Of a stretch of 64,000 bases of DNA, positions 33,559 to 41,643 are shown in pieces (the stretch's first letter is position 1; every line of letters starts with the position of its first letter). The notes beneath the pieces are model-generated. The model was not told where the DNA came from. It saw nothing but the letters and a program-made list of their open reading frames with translations, and ran no database searches. A program made the position numbers and the translations under genes. The DNA is from Ornatilinea apprima. Its GTDB lineage: Bacteria > Chloroflexota > Anaerolineae > Anaerolineales > Anaerolineaceae. The DNA is taken from NCBI RefSeq assembly GCF_001306115.1, contig NZ_LGCL01000045.1, positions 1 through 64,000 on the forward strand, in the 5' to 3' direction.

Positions 33559-34890
33559 ATGAATCCTACTCTGGAATATCTTGGAATGTTGCTCTGGTCT
33601 GGGTGGACCGGTTTGTTGGACTACCTGGCCGCGCATGTGCTGTTATGCCTGGTGCCGGCCTTTGTCATCGCCGGTTTTATGAGCTCGATGATCCCCAAAG
33701 AGGCCATTACGCGCTTTCTAGGGCCGAAAGCATCCAAATGGATTAGCTATCCGGCTTCAGCGTTTGGCGGGTTCATTCTGGCGGTTTGCTCGTGTACCAT
33801 TTTGCCTCTCTTTGCGGGCATCTGGAAGCGCGGCGCAGGGTTGGGACCGGCCATCACCTTTTTATTTGTGGGCCCGGCCATCAATATTCTGGCAATTTCC
33901 TATACTGGTGCGGCTATCGGTTTTGATATCGCCGCTTCGCGCCTGATCCTCTCGATTGTGTTTGGTATTGTGATCGGTCTAATCATAGCTTGGGTCTTCC
34001 GCAAGGAAGAGAGCCAGCGCTCCGCAGACATGGCCGCCAATGGTTTATTTGACCAGCAAGTCAAAGTCAACCCGGCGGTGTGGGTGATGTTCGTGCTGCT
34101 GGTAGCGGTGTTAATTGTGGGAACGCTTCAGGTGGGTCTGCTGACCAATGTCTATGCCAGAATTACTCTTCCGTTTGATCTTCCTGAAGGGCTCATGAAT
34201 TTATTCAGCTCCCTGAACATCACGCTGCAAGGCGCATTGTTAATCCTGATGCTGGTGGTGATTGGGGTCACCTCCTGGAAGGGATTTGAGAACATTTTTG
34301 AGGGTTTCACAAAATGGACCTATATTGCCATTGGGGTTATTGCAATGACGGTTCTGATTGCTGCCCCTAAGGAAGAAGTTGGCTCCATCATCATTGGTAT
34401 CAACGGCCGTTTGATCGGCGAGGTAATCCTGTTGGCGGCCATCGCTTTTGTGGGCAGCCGTTCCTTCACCAAAGATGAACTGGGTGGTTGGATTTGGGAG
34501 ACCTGGAAGTTCGTAAAGCAGATCTTCCCGCTGTTGATTGTGGGTGTGTTTGCTGCTGGTATTGTCAGAGTAATTATCCCGGAAGAGTGGGTGCGCACGA
34601 TCGCGGGCCAAAATACCATCTGGGCCAACCTGGTAGGCGTGTTGTTTGGCGTGTTCATGTACTTCCCCACCCTGGTGGAAGTGCCGATTGCCAAGATGTT
34701 CCTGGACCTGGGCATGGCGCGCGGCCCGCTGCTGGCTTACCTGCTTTCAGACCCCGAGCTGTCTTTGCAGTCAATTCTGGTTCTGAACGGCGTGATGGGC
34801 AAGAAAAAGACGGCCATATATGTTGGATTGGTGGCTATTTTCAGCACTATGGCAGGCTACCTGTTTGGGGTGGTGTTGGCAGCGTTGTAA
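33559..34890 (+). CDS. permease (ArsP/DUF318 family)
   Basis: 443-residue membrane protein with about ten hydrophobic segments. Conserved features of the family: AVCSCTILPLFAGIWKRGAG (TM2-3 with a Cys pair) and FLFVGPAINILA; the second repeat has FMYFPTLVEVPIAKMF. ArsP-type members export organoarsenicals, others unknown compounds. The small thioredoxin just upstream is a usual partner. A terminator follows. Confidence 0.85.
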   Translation: MNPTLEYLGMLLWSGWTGLLDYLAAHVLLCLVPAFVIAGFMSSMIPKEAITRFLGPKASKWISYPASAFGGFILAVCSCTILPLFAGIWKRGAGLGPAITFLFVGPAINILAISYTGAAIGFDIAASRLILSIVFGIVIGLIIAWVFRKEESQRSADMAANGLFDQQVKVNPAVWVMFVLLVAVLIVGTLQVGLLTNVYARITLPFDLPEGLMNLFSSLNITLQGALLILMLVVIGVTSWKGFENIFEGFTKWTYIAIGVIAMTVLIAAPKEEVGSIIIGINGRLIGEVILLAAIAFVGSRSFTKDELGGWIWETWKFVKQIFPLLIVGVFAAGIVRVIIPEEWVRTIAGQNTIWANLVGVLFGVFMYFPTLVEVPIAKMFLDLGMARGPLLAYLLSDPELSLQSILVLNGVMGKKKTAIYVGLVAIFSTMAGYLFGVVLAAL

Positions 34891-34910
34891 GTGGTGTTAA
34901 TGAATGTTTC

Positions 34911-34940
34911 ACAGCCCGCCGAGAGGCGGGTTGTCGTTTT
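34911..34940 (+). terminator. intrinsic terminator after the permease
   Basis: ACAGCCCGCC pairs with GGCGGGTTGT around a GAGA loop, followed by CGTTTT. Confidence 0.8.
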
Positions 34941-35300
34941 AATATAAAGGCTGCCCGTGACATGCCCAGTAAAGTCTTTTCTGCCCGCATCACAGAAGGA
35001 TTTTACGCAAATAATTCAAAGAAAGCTTGGCATTGCTCCATTCGTATCACAGCGCCATTTGATTGAGATATTTGACGTACATGGTAAACTTAATATCGAA
35101 AATGATCAACAGATTGTTGAGGTAACATGCCTTCTTTTTCTGCCACCGCTGCCGCCCACCCCAACATCGCATTCGCAAAATGGTCAATTGGTCACGATCA
35201 CGATTACAGGAAAGATCATTCTTTCAAACCCACCTCAAAGTATTGTCACGTCTATCCGCTCAGAATAGAACCGGTCACAGAAATAACTTAGCCCGGTTTC
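34941..35300. other. region between the permease and the recombinase
   Basis: No full gene is seen. The right part holds the short fragment that resembles the N-terminus of diphosphomevalonate decarboxylase (see next entry); the left part, about 180 bases, has no recognised content. Confidence 0.45.
35127..35291 (+). pseudogene. possible N-terminal fragment of diphosphomevalonate decarboxylase
   Basis: 54 codons with a good ribosome site (GAGG) and ATG. The first 19 residues read MPSFSATAAAHPNIAFAKW, close to the conserved start of diphosphomevalonate decarboxylase (TAxAHPNIAxxKYWG). From about residue 20 the sequence leaves the family and ends 10 bases before the recombinase gene. Best read as a gene interrupted by insertion and loss of the rest. 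Confidence 0.4.
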
Positions 35301-36254
35301 TTATTCGGAAAAATCCCTCGGTACATATTTATAAGTCACATCGATCCGGGCGTGACCGAGCAATTCAGATACTTTAAGGCGTGCTTCTCGTTCATCCATG
35401 CCTTGTGCCAGACAATCTTGATATTTCTTTTGGGCGAAATTGGCCCGCAGCCGGTGAACTCCGCTGATCTCAATTCCAAGTGCGCGCGTGGCATCTCGCA
35501 CTGTTCGCCGGAAGCCGGCACGCCAGGAAGCGCTGGGCGTAAACAAGTATTGTTTGGAGCAATTCAATTGATCGAGTAAATCTTCAGGAATTGGAACTTG
35601 CCGATAACGCCCGCCCTTTCCGGTGATGTGGAGCAGCTGCTGGCTTTGATCAATGTTTTCACCCTTCAAGCCGGCAATCTCGTCCTCCCGCAGACCACAG
35701 CGCAAAGCCAACTCGGCTGGTAACGCATACACGGATTTTTTGTCCTTCAAATATTTAACCACCCTCTCGGCATCTTCTGGCCTGTAACCAAACCTCGGCA
35801 TCCTTACATCGCTATCATCGCGAAACGACTTGACCCACTCACGCAGTTCCGGGGTGATTGGGCAGGCATCTTTGGTCCAGCCAAGTTGGACACAGCCCAG
35901 GTGAACCTTTTCCAGCGCGGCCATCAGCTTATTCACCGTTCCCGGCGCGGCGTTGGCGTAGTGTTCTTCAAAAGTGGTCATGATGATGTCTGGATCCAGC
36001 AATTTGACCAACAAACCCTCGTCGGTAATGTCTTCAGCTCGTTTGAAAAATGAAGTGGCTGCTTGAAAGTAGGTCCGACGAGTATTGATTCCCAATATAA
36101 CCGGTAAAGGCTGCGTGGGGTCACCACCAGGCCGCAGTGATTTTTTCACCGATGCCACACCATGTTCTGCCTGGAACTCTTTAATTTGCTCCTTATCCCA
36201 GGTAACTTTGGCCAGGGCATGATTGACCTGGTTGGAAATGGATGATAACGACAA
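35301..36254 (-). CDS. tyrosine recombinase (phage-type integrase)
   Basis: 317-residue tyrosine recombinase. Catalytic residues: Arg in ELALRCGLREDEIAGL, Lys in TGKGGRYRQVPI, HRLR, then LLGHARIDVTYKYVPRD with the His and nucleophilic Tyr. Start is a TTG with GGAGG 8 bases upstream; the open frame continues upstream but that part looks non-coding. The gene ends 10 bases from the interrupted mevalonate fragment, as expected for an integrase at the edge of its element. Confidence 0.85.
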   Translation of the reverse strand: MSLSSISNQVNHALAKVTWDKEQIKEFQAEHGVASVKKSLRPGGDPTQPLPVILGINTRRTYFQAATSFFKRAEDITDEGLLVKLLDPDIIMTTFEEHYANAAPGTVNKLMAALEKVHLGCVQLGWTKDACPITPELREWVKSFRDDSDVRMPRFGYRPEDAERVVKYLKDKKSVYALPAELALRCGLREDEIAGLKGENIDQSQQLLHITGKGGRYRQVPIPEDLLDQLNCSKQYLFTPSASWRAGFRRTVRDATRALGIEISGVHRLRANFAQKKYQDCLAQGMDEREARLKVSELLGHARIDVTYKYVPRDFSE

Positions 36255-36609
36255 GCTACACTTCCTCCGACGGCTTTCGATTGCGTTTCCAGCCGTTTCT
36301 AGTAACAAGAGGATTTTTTTGATGTGCCGTTGAGCCTTTCGTCGAGAGCTTCTCGACGTACATGCGAACAGGGTTCTTGCACTTCGCGATGCCGGCGACC
36401 CTGAACGCCCTGCCAGGCATCTGCGGACCTTGGTGTTCGCCTGTCCTTTTTCTAACAGGCAGGCAAGCGCAGGTCTTGCCTTCTTCCCCGTGCATGACTC
36501 TCGTTGAAAATAAAAACCTACGGTAGGGGGAACCAGCTCACGTTGAACTCCATGATTTGTCTTCAAGAAGACAAGATGTACTTTTACTTAACCATAAAAA
36601 CACAGTTTA
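36255..36609. other. region upstream of the recombinase
   Basis: Nothing coding recognised. It contains imperfect inverted repeats (for example CGTCGAGAGCTTCTCGACG near 36340-36360 and CGCCTGT...ACAGGC near 36439-36463) and may be part of the mobile element end or its arm sites. Confidence 0.4.
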
Positions 36610-36894
36610 TTTCAAGCACCCTCTTTTTAAGAAGATGAGCCGGATCCGCTTCCTCTGTTTATCCTGATACACTCTTCATTTGTAGCCCATTGTCCCTGAA
36701 CTACTCACCATCCTGCGCTTCTCGGTGTCTATATTCCTCCACCCCGCTGGCTTCTTGTTCGCCATCCGTTCATCCAGCGCTTCTATCATCCCTTGGAACA
36801 CCTCTTGGCCGACCAACAGCCCCAGCGTATGCGCGCTTTTTTCCACGGCCGTTCCAAACACTTTCTCCTCAATTTCCTTGGTCACACCATCCAC
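36610..36894 (-). pseudogene. remnant of ISLre2/UPF0236-like transposase
   Basis: On the minus strand 72 codons (EIEEKVFGTAVEKSAHTLGLL, EALDERMANKKPAGWRN, RRMVSSSGTMGYK) resemble the start of ISLre2-type transposases (LE.lDe.l...R, then T.fG.v.fkRR.Y). A TGA follows at the place of the usual RR, then the frame goes on with RVYQDKQRKRIRL. Most of the about 450-residue protein is missing. Confidence 0.5.
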
Positions 36895-37297
36895 TTTAAT
36901 GGTTTAACTGATATGGACAGCTTCGTCTATCATCGAGAGTTCCTTTCTTTGTTGTTTGTGCCAACTTCAATATTGACTGGAGCTCTCTCTTTTTTCAACC
37001 CTCTTTATGGATTTTTGTGACTGTAACAAAGTAAAAAATCTATTTGACAGACAACTATGGATTTTCTATAATCTATTCATACAGTTTTAATGATCTTTAA
37101 TGCTTCTTATCGATAAGGACCAAACATTTCATTGGTTGTACCTTTGAGACCTGCATTGATCGCTAAACCCTTTTTTTTCTGCTCCACTTCTTTGATTGTC
37201 AGACTCTCTGCTTGCATCCTGAGTTATCAGGTTGATAATGTAGTGCGCATGATCATAACTGAATTCATCTCAGCGAAATTTAGACAGGAGCCAGTGA
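36895..37297. other. intergenic region and long leader before the ECF operon
   Basis: Contains the promoter above and a leader from about 37079 to 37297. In the leader I see ACCAA...TTGGT near 37130-37140 and a T8 run near 37170-37178, so a structured RNA is possible. I recognise no known riboswitch. Confidence 0.4.
37044..37072 (+). promoter_or_regulatory. sigma-70-type promoter for the ECF operon
   Basis: TTGACA (37044-37049), 17 bases, TATAAT (37067-37072), a consensus match. A leader of about 220 bases separates it from the first gene. Confidence 0.8.
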
Positions 37298-39004
37298 ATG
37301 CCAAACCCAGTTGTTACAATTAAAGATTTAAAGTATAGATACCGGGATCAGAAGCGTAACGCTCTGGATGATATCAATCTGGAGTTGAACGAAGGGGACT
37401 TTCTGGTGATCATGGGGCCGAGCGAGGCAGGAAAAAGCACGCTCGCGGCCACGTTTAACGGATTGGTGCCGCATTTCTTCAAAGGGAAATTTAAGGGGGA
37501 TGTTCAGATCTTCGGCAGAAATACCCGCGATTTTACTGTGGCGGAAATGGCCAAAGATGTTGGAATGGTTTTTCAGGATTTTGAGGCGCAATTATTTTCT
37601 ACGAATGTGGAGTTGGAAATTGCGTTTGGCCCCGAGAATTTTGGCGTGCCGCCAGCGGAGATTTCCCGGCGTATTGACGAGAACTTGAAGCTGGTTGGCC
37701 TGGAACAGATGAAGAACCGGCCGCCTTCCACGCTGTCGGGCGGGCAGAAGCAAAAATTGGCTATCGCCTCGGTGCTGGCCATGCAGCCGCGCGTGCTGGT
37801 GATGGACGAACCCACCACCGACCTCGACCCGATCAGTAAACTTGGTGTGTTCAAGATTGCAGATGAGCTTCGCAAGCGTGATGACCTTACCTTAATAGTG
37901 GTGGAACATGAGACAGAAGAAGCCATTCACGCCGGAAAGATCTTGCTGATTAAGGAAGGCATGCCTTTGATGTATGGCCCGGCTGCCGATGTGCTGCGCA
38001 ACGTGGATTTAATGGAATCAAATGGAGTGATGCCGTTGGGTATCACTCTTTATTTTAAGCGCATGAACAGCGCTGACCTGCCGCTAACGGTGGAAGAAGG
38101 TTTTGAGACCTTCCAGCGCAAGAATTGGAAAATCTCCAGCGAGCGCTACCAGAAATTAATTGAAGCTGATCAGGCACGTGTGCAGGCGCACAAAGAGCCA
38201 CTCATCACCTGCAAGGGACTTGAGCATACTTATCCCAACGGGTTCAAAGCGCTGCGCGGTATGAATCTGGAGATTAATCGCGGTGAAATTGTGGCGATTG
38301 TGGGTCAGAACGGCAGTGGAAAAACCACGCTGGTCAAGCATTTCAACGGTCTGTTTATGCCCACTGCCGGAGAGATTAAAGTAGACGGGAAACCCACCCG
38401 CGAGCAGGGCGTGTTTGAACTGGGCAAGAAGGTGGGGTATGTTTTTCAGAATCCAGACCACCAGATTTTCTCGGACACGGTTTTTGAAGAGGTGGCCTAT
38501 TCACTGAAGCTGCGCGGCGCAGACGAGGAATTGATCAAACAGCGTGTGGCAGAAGCCCTGGAAGCCGTGGGTCTGGTGGGGTTTGAAAAAGAAGATCCCT
38601 TCGCGCTGACCAAAAGCGGCCGGCAGCGGGTGGCAGTGGCGGCGGTGCTGGCGGCCAAACCCGATGTATTGATTTTGGATGAACCGACCACCGGCCTGGA
38701 TTATGCCGAGCAGCGCAGCATGATGGAGCTGGTGAAACACCTCAACCAGGAAGGCAGCACGATCATCTTTGTTACCCATCACATGTGGGTGGTGGCCGAG
38801 TATGCCCACCGTGTCTATGTGGTGAAAGATGGTTTGATCATGCTTGAAGGCACCCCGCGAGAAGTGTTCGCCCATGAAGAAGAATTAAACGATGCGTTCT
38901 TGCGTCCACCACACCTGGTGAGCCTGTCGAACCGCTTGGGGAAAACGATGTTGAACGTAGACGAAATGGTTGAGTGCACATTAACGGATGGAGAGGAAGC
39001 CTAA
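37298..39004 (+). CDS. ECF transporter ATPase, two fused ABC domains
   Basis: 568-residue double ABC ATPase of the energy-coupling factor type. Domain 1: Walker A MGPSEAGKSTLAATFNG, signature LSGGQKQKLAIAS, Walker B VLVMDEPTTDLDP. Domain 2 (from about residue 290): GQNGSGKTTLVKHFNG, altered signature LTKSGRQRVAVAA, Walker B LILDEPTTGLDY. Walker A of domain 1 has GPSEAGKS, the second a normal GQNGSGKT. ecfT follows with TAATG overlap, and the S component and salvage enzymes come next, so uptake of a purine nucleoside-like compound is likely. Confidence 0.9.
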   Translation: MPNPVVTIKDLKYRYRDQKRNALDDINLELNEGDFLVIMGPSEAGKSTLAATFNGLVPHFFKGKFKGDVQIFGRNTRDFTVAEMAKDVGMVFQDFEAQLFSTNVELEIAFGPENFGVPPAEISRRIDENLKLVGLEQMKNRPPSTLSGGQKQKLAIASVLAMQPRVLVMDEPTTDLDPISKLGVFKIADELRKRDDLTLIVVEHETEEAIHAGKILLIKEGMPLMYGPAADVLRNVDLMESNGVMPLGITLYFKRMNSADLPLTVEEGFETFQRKNWKISSERYQKLIEADQARVQAHKEPLITCKGLEHTYPNGFKALRGMNLEINRGEIVAIVGQNGSGKTTLVKHFNGLFMPTAGEIKVDGKPTREQGVFELGKKVGYVFQNPDHQIFSDTVFEEVAYSLKLRGADEELIKQRVAEALEAVGLVGFEKEDPFALTKSGRQRVAVAAVLAAKPDVLILDEPTTGLDYAEQRSMMELVKHLNQEGSTIIFVTHHMWVVAEYAHRVYVVKDGLIMLEGTPREVFAHEEELNDAFLRPPHLVSLSNRLGKTMLNVDEMVECTLTDGEEA

Positions 39005-39786
39005 TGGATCAGGAAATTTATCTCGATCGGAAAACATTTTTCCACAAATTGGACCCGCGCACCAAGATTGTGATCCTACTGGTGGCGTTTGTGTTGATCC
39101 TGTATTTTGAAAATCCATTGTGGGTTCTGCCATTGACGTTGCTCATTTTGCTGCATGGATATTTTTCCGAGAGTCTGGTCAATCTAAAACGCATCCGTTT
39201 GATCATGATTATTCTGACCATTTCCAGCATGATCCTCTGGTCATTCTTTTCCAATGGAGTAACTCCTTTTGTGTGGGTGATTGAGCTGGAAGCGTTTCAA
39301 TTCGCGATGGCCAGAACGATGGTAATGCTGTCGCTGATCACCGAAGGGATGATTTTCCTCAGCACAACGCGCACCGAAGAATTTGTGCTGGGCATGATCC
39401 GTTTTGGTTTGCCATATCGAGTGGGGTTTGCCATCTCGACGGCGTTTCGCATGGTGCCGACGATTGTGAGCAATGTGTTTATCATTGCGCAGGCGCAGCG
39501 CAGCCGTGGTTTAGATCTGGACAGCGGAAATCTGCTGCAGCGCATCCGCAAGTATATTCCTTTGCTCATCCCCGTGTTTGTTTCCACGATTCGCAATACC
39601 AATGTGTTTGGTATGGCCCTGGAAGCCAAAGGATTTGGCGCGCAGAATGACCGCACCAATTATTACTCGTCTGAGTTTGGAAAAGGCGATTATATCGTGA
39701 TGTTGGTAATGGGTGTGCTTTTCGCGGTAACGACGTACTTAAAGATAATGGGTTTTGGGGGCATTCCCGGCCTGACCAAGTTTTAG
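39004..39786 (+). CDS. ECF transporter transmembrane subunit EcfT
   Basis: 260-residue membrane protein of the EcfT/CbiQ family. About five or six hydrophobic segments at the N-terminus, the coupling motifs AQRSRGLDL (about residue 160) and EAKGFG (about 200). The ATG overlaps the stop codon of the ATPase gene. It links the ATPases with the S component. Confidence 0.9.
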   Translation: MDQEIYLDRKTFFHKLDPRTKIVILLVAFVLILYFENPLWVLPLTLLILLHGYFSESLVNLKRIRLIMIILTISSMILWSFFSNGVTPFVWVIELEAFQFAMARTMVMLSLITEGMIFLSTTRTEEFVLGMIRFGLPYRVGFAISTAFRMVPTIVSNVFIIAQAQRSRGLDLDSGNLLQRIRKYIPLLIPVFVSTIRNTNVFGMALEAKGFGAQNDRTNYYSSEFGKGDYIVMLVMGVLFAVTTYLKIMGFGGIPGLTKF

Positions 39787-39798
39787 AGGAGATGAGCA

Positions 39799-40587
39799 AT
39801 GCTTTCTGCGATTATTGGCGGAACGGGCGTTTACGGTATTCCGGGGGGCGTGTTTACAGAAGAAATTATGGTGACCCCCTTTGGCAAAGCCAAAGTGTAT
39901 CGTGGGGAAGGCGAATATGCTGACCTGGTCTTTTTGGCGCGGCATGGAGTCAATCACTCGGTGCCGCCGCACAAAATTAATTACAAAGCCAACATTAAAG
40001 CGTTAAGTATGCTGGGCGTAAAAAATGTGCTGGCAACCTTCGCGGTGGGGTCGCTGCGCGAAAGCGTGCCGCCGCTGGGCCTGGTGGCGCTGGACCAGTT
40101 TTTGGATTTCACCAGCGGCAGAGATTTCACCTTTTATGAAGGCGGCAAGTGGGGTTTTGATCACTGCGTGATGACCCACCCTTACTGCACGAGTCTGCGC
40201 AAACGCCTGCTGGAAGTGGCAAAAGAAAAGGCGCTTCCGATCCAATCGGCGGGGACGTATGTATGCACCAATGGCCCGCGCCTGGAAACGGCGGCGGAAG
40301 TGCGGATGTACGCGCAGTTGGGCGGCGATGTGGTGGGCATGACCGGCGTTCCTGAAGCGCCCCTGGCGCGCGAGCTGGGCTTGCACTACGCGGCGGTGGC
40401 TTTCTCAATCAACTGGTGCGCGGGGTTGAAGAGTGAAGTGATGGAGATGCACGAAGACGGTTTGGAAGCGCTCAAGGCTTCGATTTTGGACCTGTTCATC
40501 ACCACACTGCGAAGCGTGCAGATTTCGGGCTGTGAGTGTGAACACGCTTCATTAGGCTATCATCCTCCCGTGGAAGAAGAAGAATAA
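39799..40587 (+). CDS. MTA/MTI phosphorylase-type purine nucleoside phosphorylase
   Basis: 262-residue protein of the MTAP/PNP family: AIIGGTGVYGIP at the N-terminus (phosphate-binding), ARHGVNHSVPPHKINYKANIKAL, and TGVPEAPLARELGLHYAAVAFSINWCAG near 180. It cleaves 5'-methylthioadenosine or the deaminated methylthioinosine to methylthioribose-1-phosphate. With a MTA/SAH deaminase in the same cluster, a methylthioinosine phosphorylase is the likelier assignment. Confidence 0.87.
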   Translation: MLSAIIGGTGVYGIPGGVFTEEIMVTPFGKAKVYRGEGEYADLVFLARHGVNHSVPPHKINYKANIKALSMLGVKNVLATFAVGSLRESVPPLGLVALDQFLDFTSGRDFTFYEGGKWGFDHCVMTHPYCTSLRKRLLEVAKEKALPIQSAGTYVCTNGPRLETAAEVRMYAQLGGDVVGMTGVPEAPLARELGLHYAAVAFSINWCAGLKSEVMEMHEDGLEALKASILDLFITTLRSVQISGCECEHASLGYHPPVEEEE

Positions 40588-40694
40588 AGACCCCAACCTG
40601 GTATTTATAAAGGAGGTGGAACCGAAAAAAGAATAAACCTATTATTTGCTGTTGTTTATTCATCATTGTTTGAGTCAAAAAATTGGAGGAAACT

Positions 40695-41531
40695 ATGCGA
40701 GAAGTATTTAGAATGTGGAAGTACACACGGATGATCATCCTTGTGGCGCTTTCCGCGGCGATTTATGCGGCAGTGTTGATTCCTTTCAAGGCCGGCATCC
40801 CCTTGATCCCCGGCATTACTGAAGTGCGCCCGGCCAATGTTTTCCCGGTGATCTTTGGTTTGATGTTTGGCCCGGCGGGAGCCTGGGGCGCGGCGATTGG
40901 TAACACAATCGGCGACCTGTTTGGCGGCTCTCTCGGTTGGGGCAGCCTGTTTGGCTTCATTGGCAACTTCTACCTGGGTTTTATCGCCTATAAACTGTGG
41001 GGCGCCCTGGGTCTGGTTCCCAAGGACGATATGTCGCAGAATGTGAACAAATGGTCCAAACTGCTGGCCTATTTGATCATCACGGTCGTGGCCGCGGCCG
41101 CCTGCGGTGTCATCATCGCCTGGTACCTGGATATAATCAAACTGGTTCCCTTTGCTTTCCTGGCGGTAACGATCACGTTGAACAATGCCGCAGCCGAAAT
41201 TCTGCTTGGCCCACCACTCCTTCTGCTGCTGTACCCGCGCGTGAAGAAATGGGGTCTGATCTGGACCGACATCATGGACAAAGAAGACGTGGCCCCCGGT
41301 TTTGCCCGCCACATTGGCGCGCTGCTGATGGCTGTGGGTGCGTTGGGTGGTTTGGGTGTTGGCCTGGGCATCTCCACCGGCCTGTATGGTCAGCAAATTT
41401 TGGGCTTCACCGGCACGCAGGGTGAGGTTGGCGTGTGGGCAGGCGTTGCCCCGTTCCTGGCGCTGATTGTATTGGCGAGCCTGATGCTCTCTGGCCGCGA
41501 GCAGTTTGTTGAGGAAGCAGAAGACATTTAG
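40695..41531 (+). CDS. ECF transporter S component
   Basis: 278-residue membrane protein with six or more hydrophobic segments, with features of an ECF S component (N-terminal AIYAAVLIPFKAG, RPANVFPVIFGLMFGPAGAWGAAIGNTIGDLFGG). Pairs with the EcfA/EcfT subunits above. Substrate is inferred from context: methylthioadenosine, another nucleoside or a related purine compound. ATG 40695 is preferred to a TTG four codons upstream, which has a weaker ribosome site. Confidence 0.82.
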   Translation: MREVFRMWKYTRMIILVALSAAIYAAVLIPFKAGIPLIPGITEVRPANVFPVIFGLMFGPAGAWGAAIGNTIGDLFGGSLGWGSLFGFIGNFYLGFIAYKLWGALGLVPKDDMSQNVNKWSKLLAYLIITVVAAAACGVIIAWYLDIIKLVPFAFLAVTITLNNAAAEILLGPPLLLLLYPRVKKWGLIWTDIMDKEDVAPGFARHIGALLMAVGALGGLGVGLGISTGLYGQQILGFTGTQGEVGVWAGVAPFLALIVLASLMLSGREQFVEEAEDI

Positions 41532-41643
41532 TCTTTCCTGTTCTTCTGATGCGTGAGGTTTAACAAACCACCTGCCCCTCGCTGTCACCTGACGGTGGGG
41601 GGCAGGCTATAAAGGTAAAAAACTGTAAGAGGGTGAGGATTTT

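Noticed and set aside
34957-35268. Open frame of 103 codons before the recombinase
   Set aside because: It overlaps the mevalonate-like fragment in another frame and shows no family similarity.
36340-36500. Integron attC-like array
   Set aside because: Only imperfect palindromes; no repeated attC core sites and no gene cassettes, and the recombinase lacks the integron-specific insert.
36255-36566. Longer recombinase with 104 additional N-terminal residues
   Set aside because: The additional part is low in hydrophobic periodicity and rich in Ser/Arg/Cys as in chance frames, and the TTG at 36254 has a good ribosome site.
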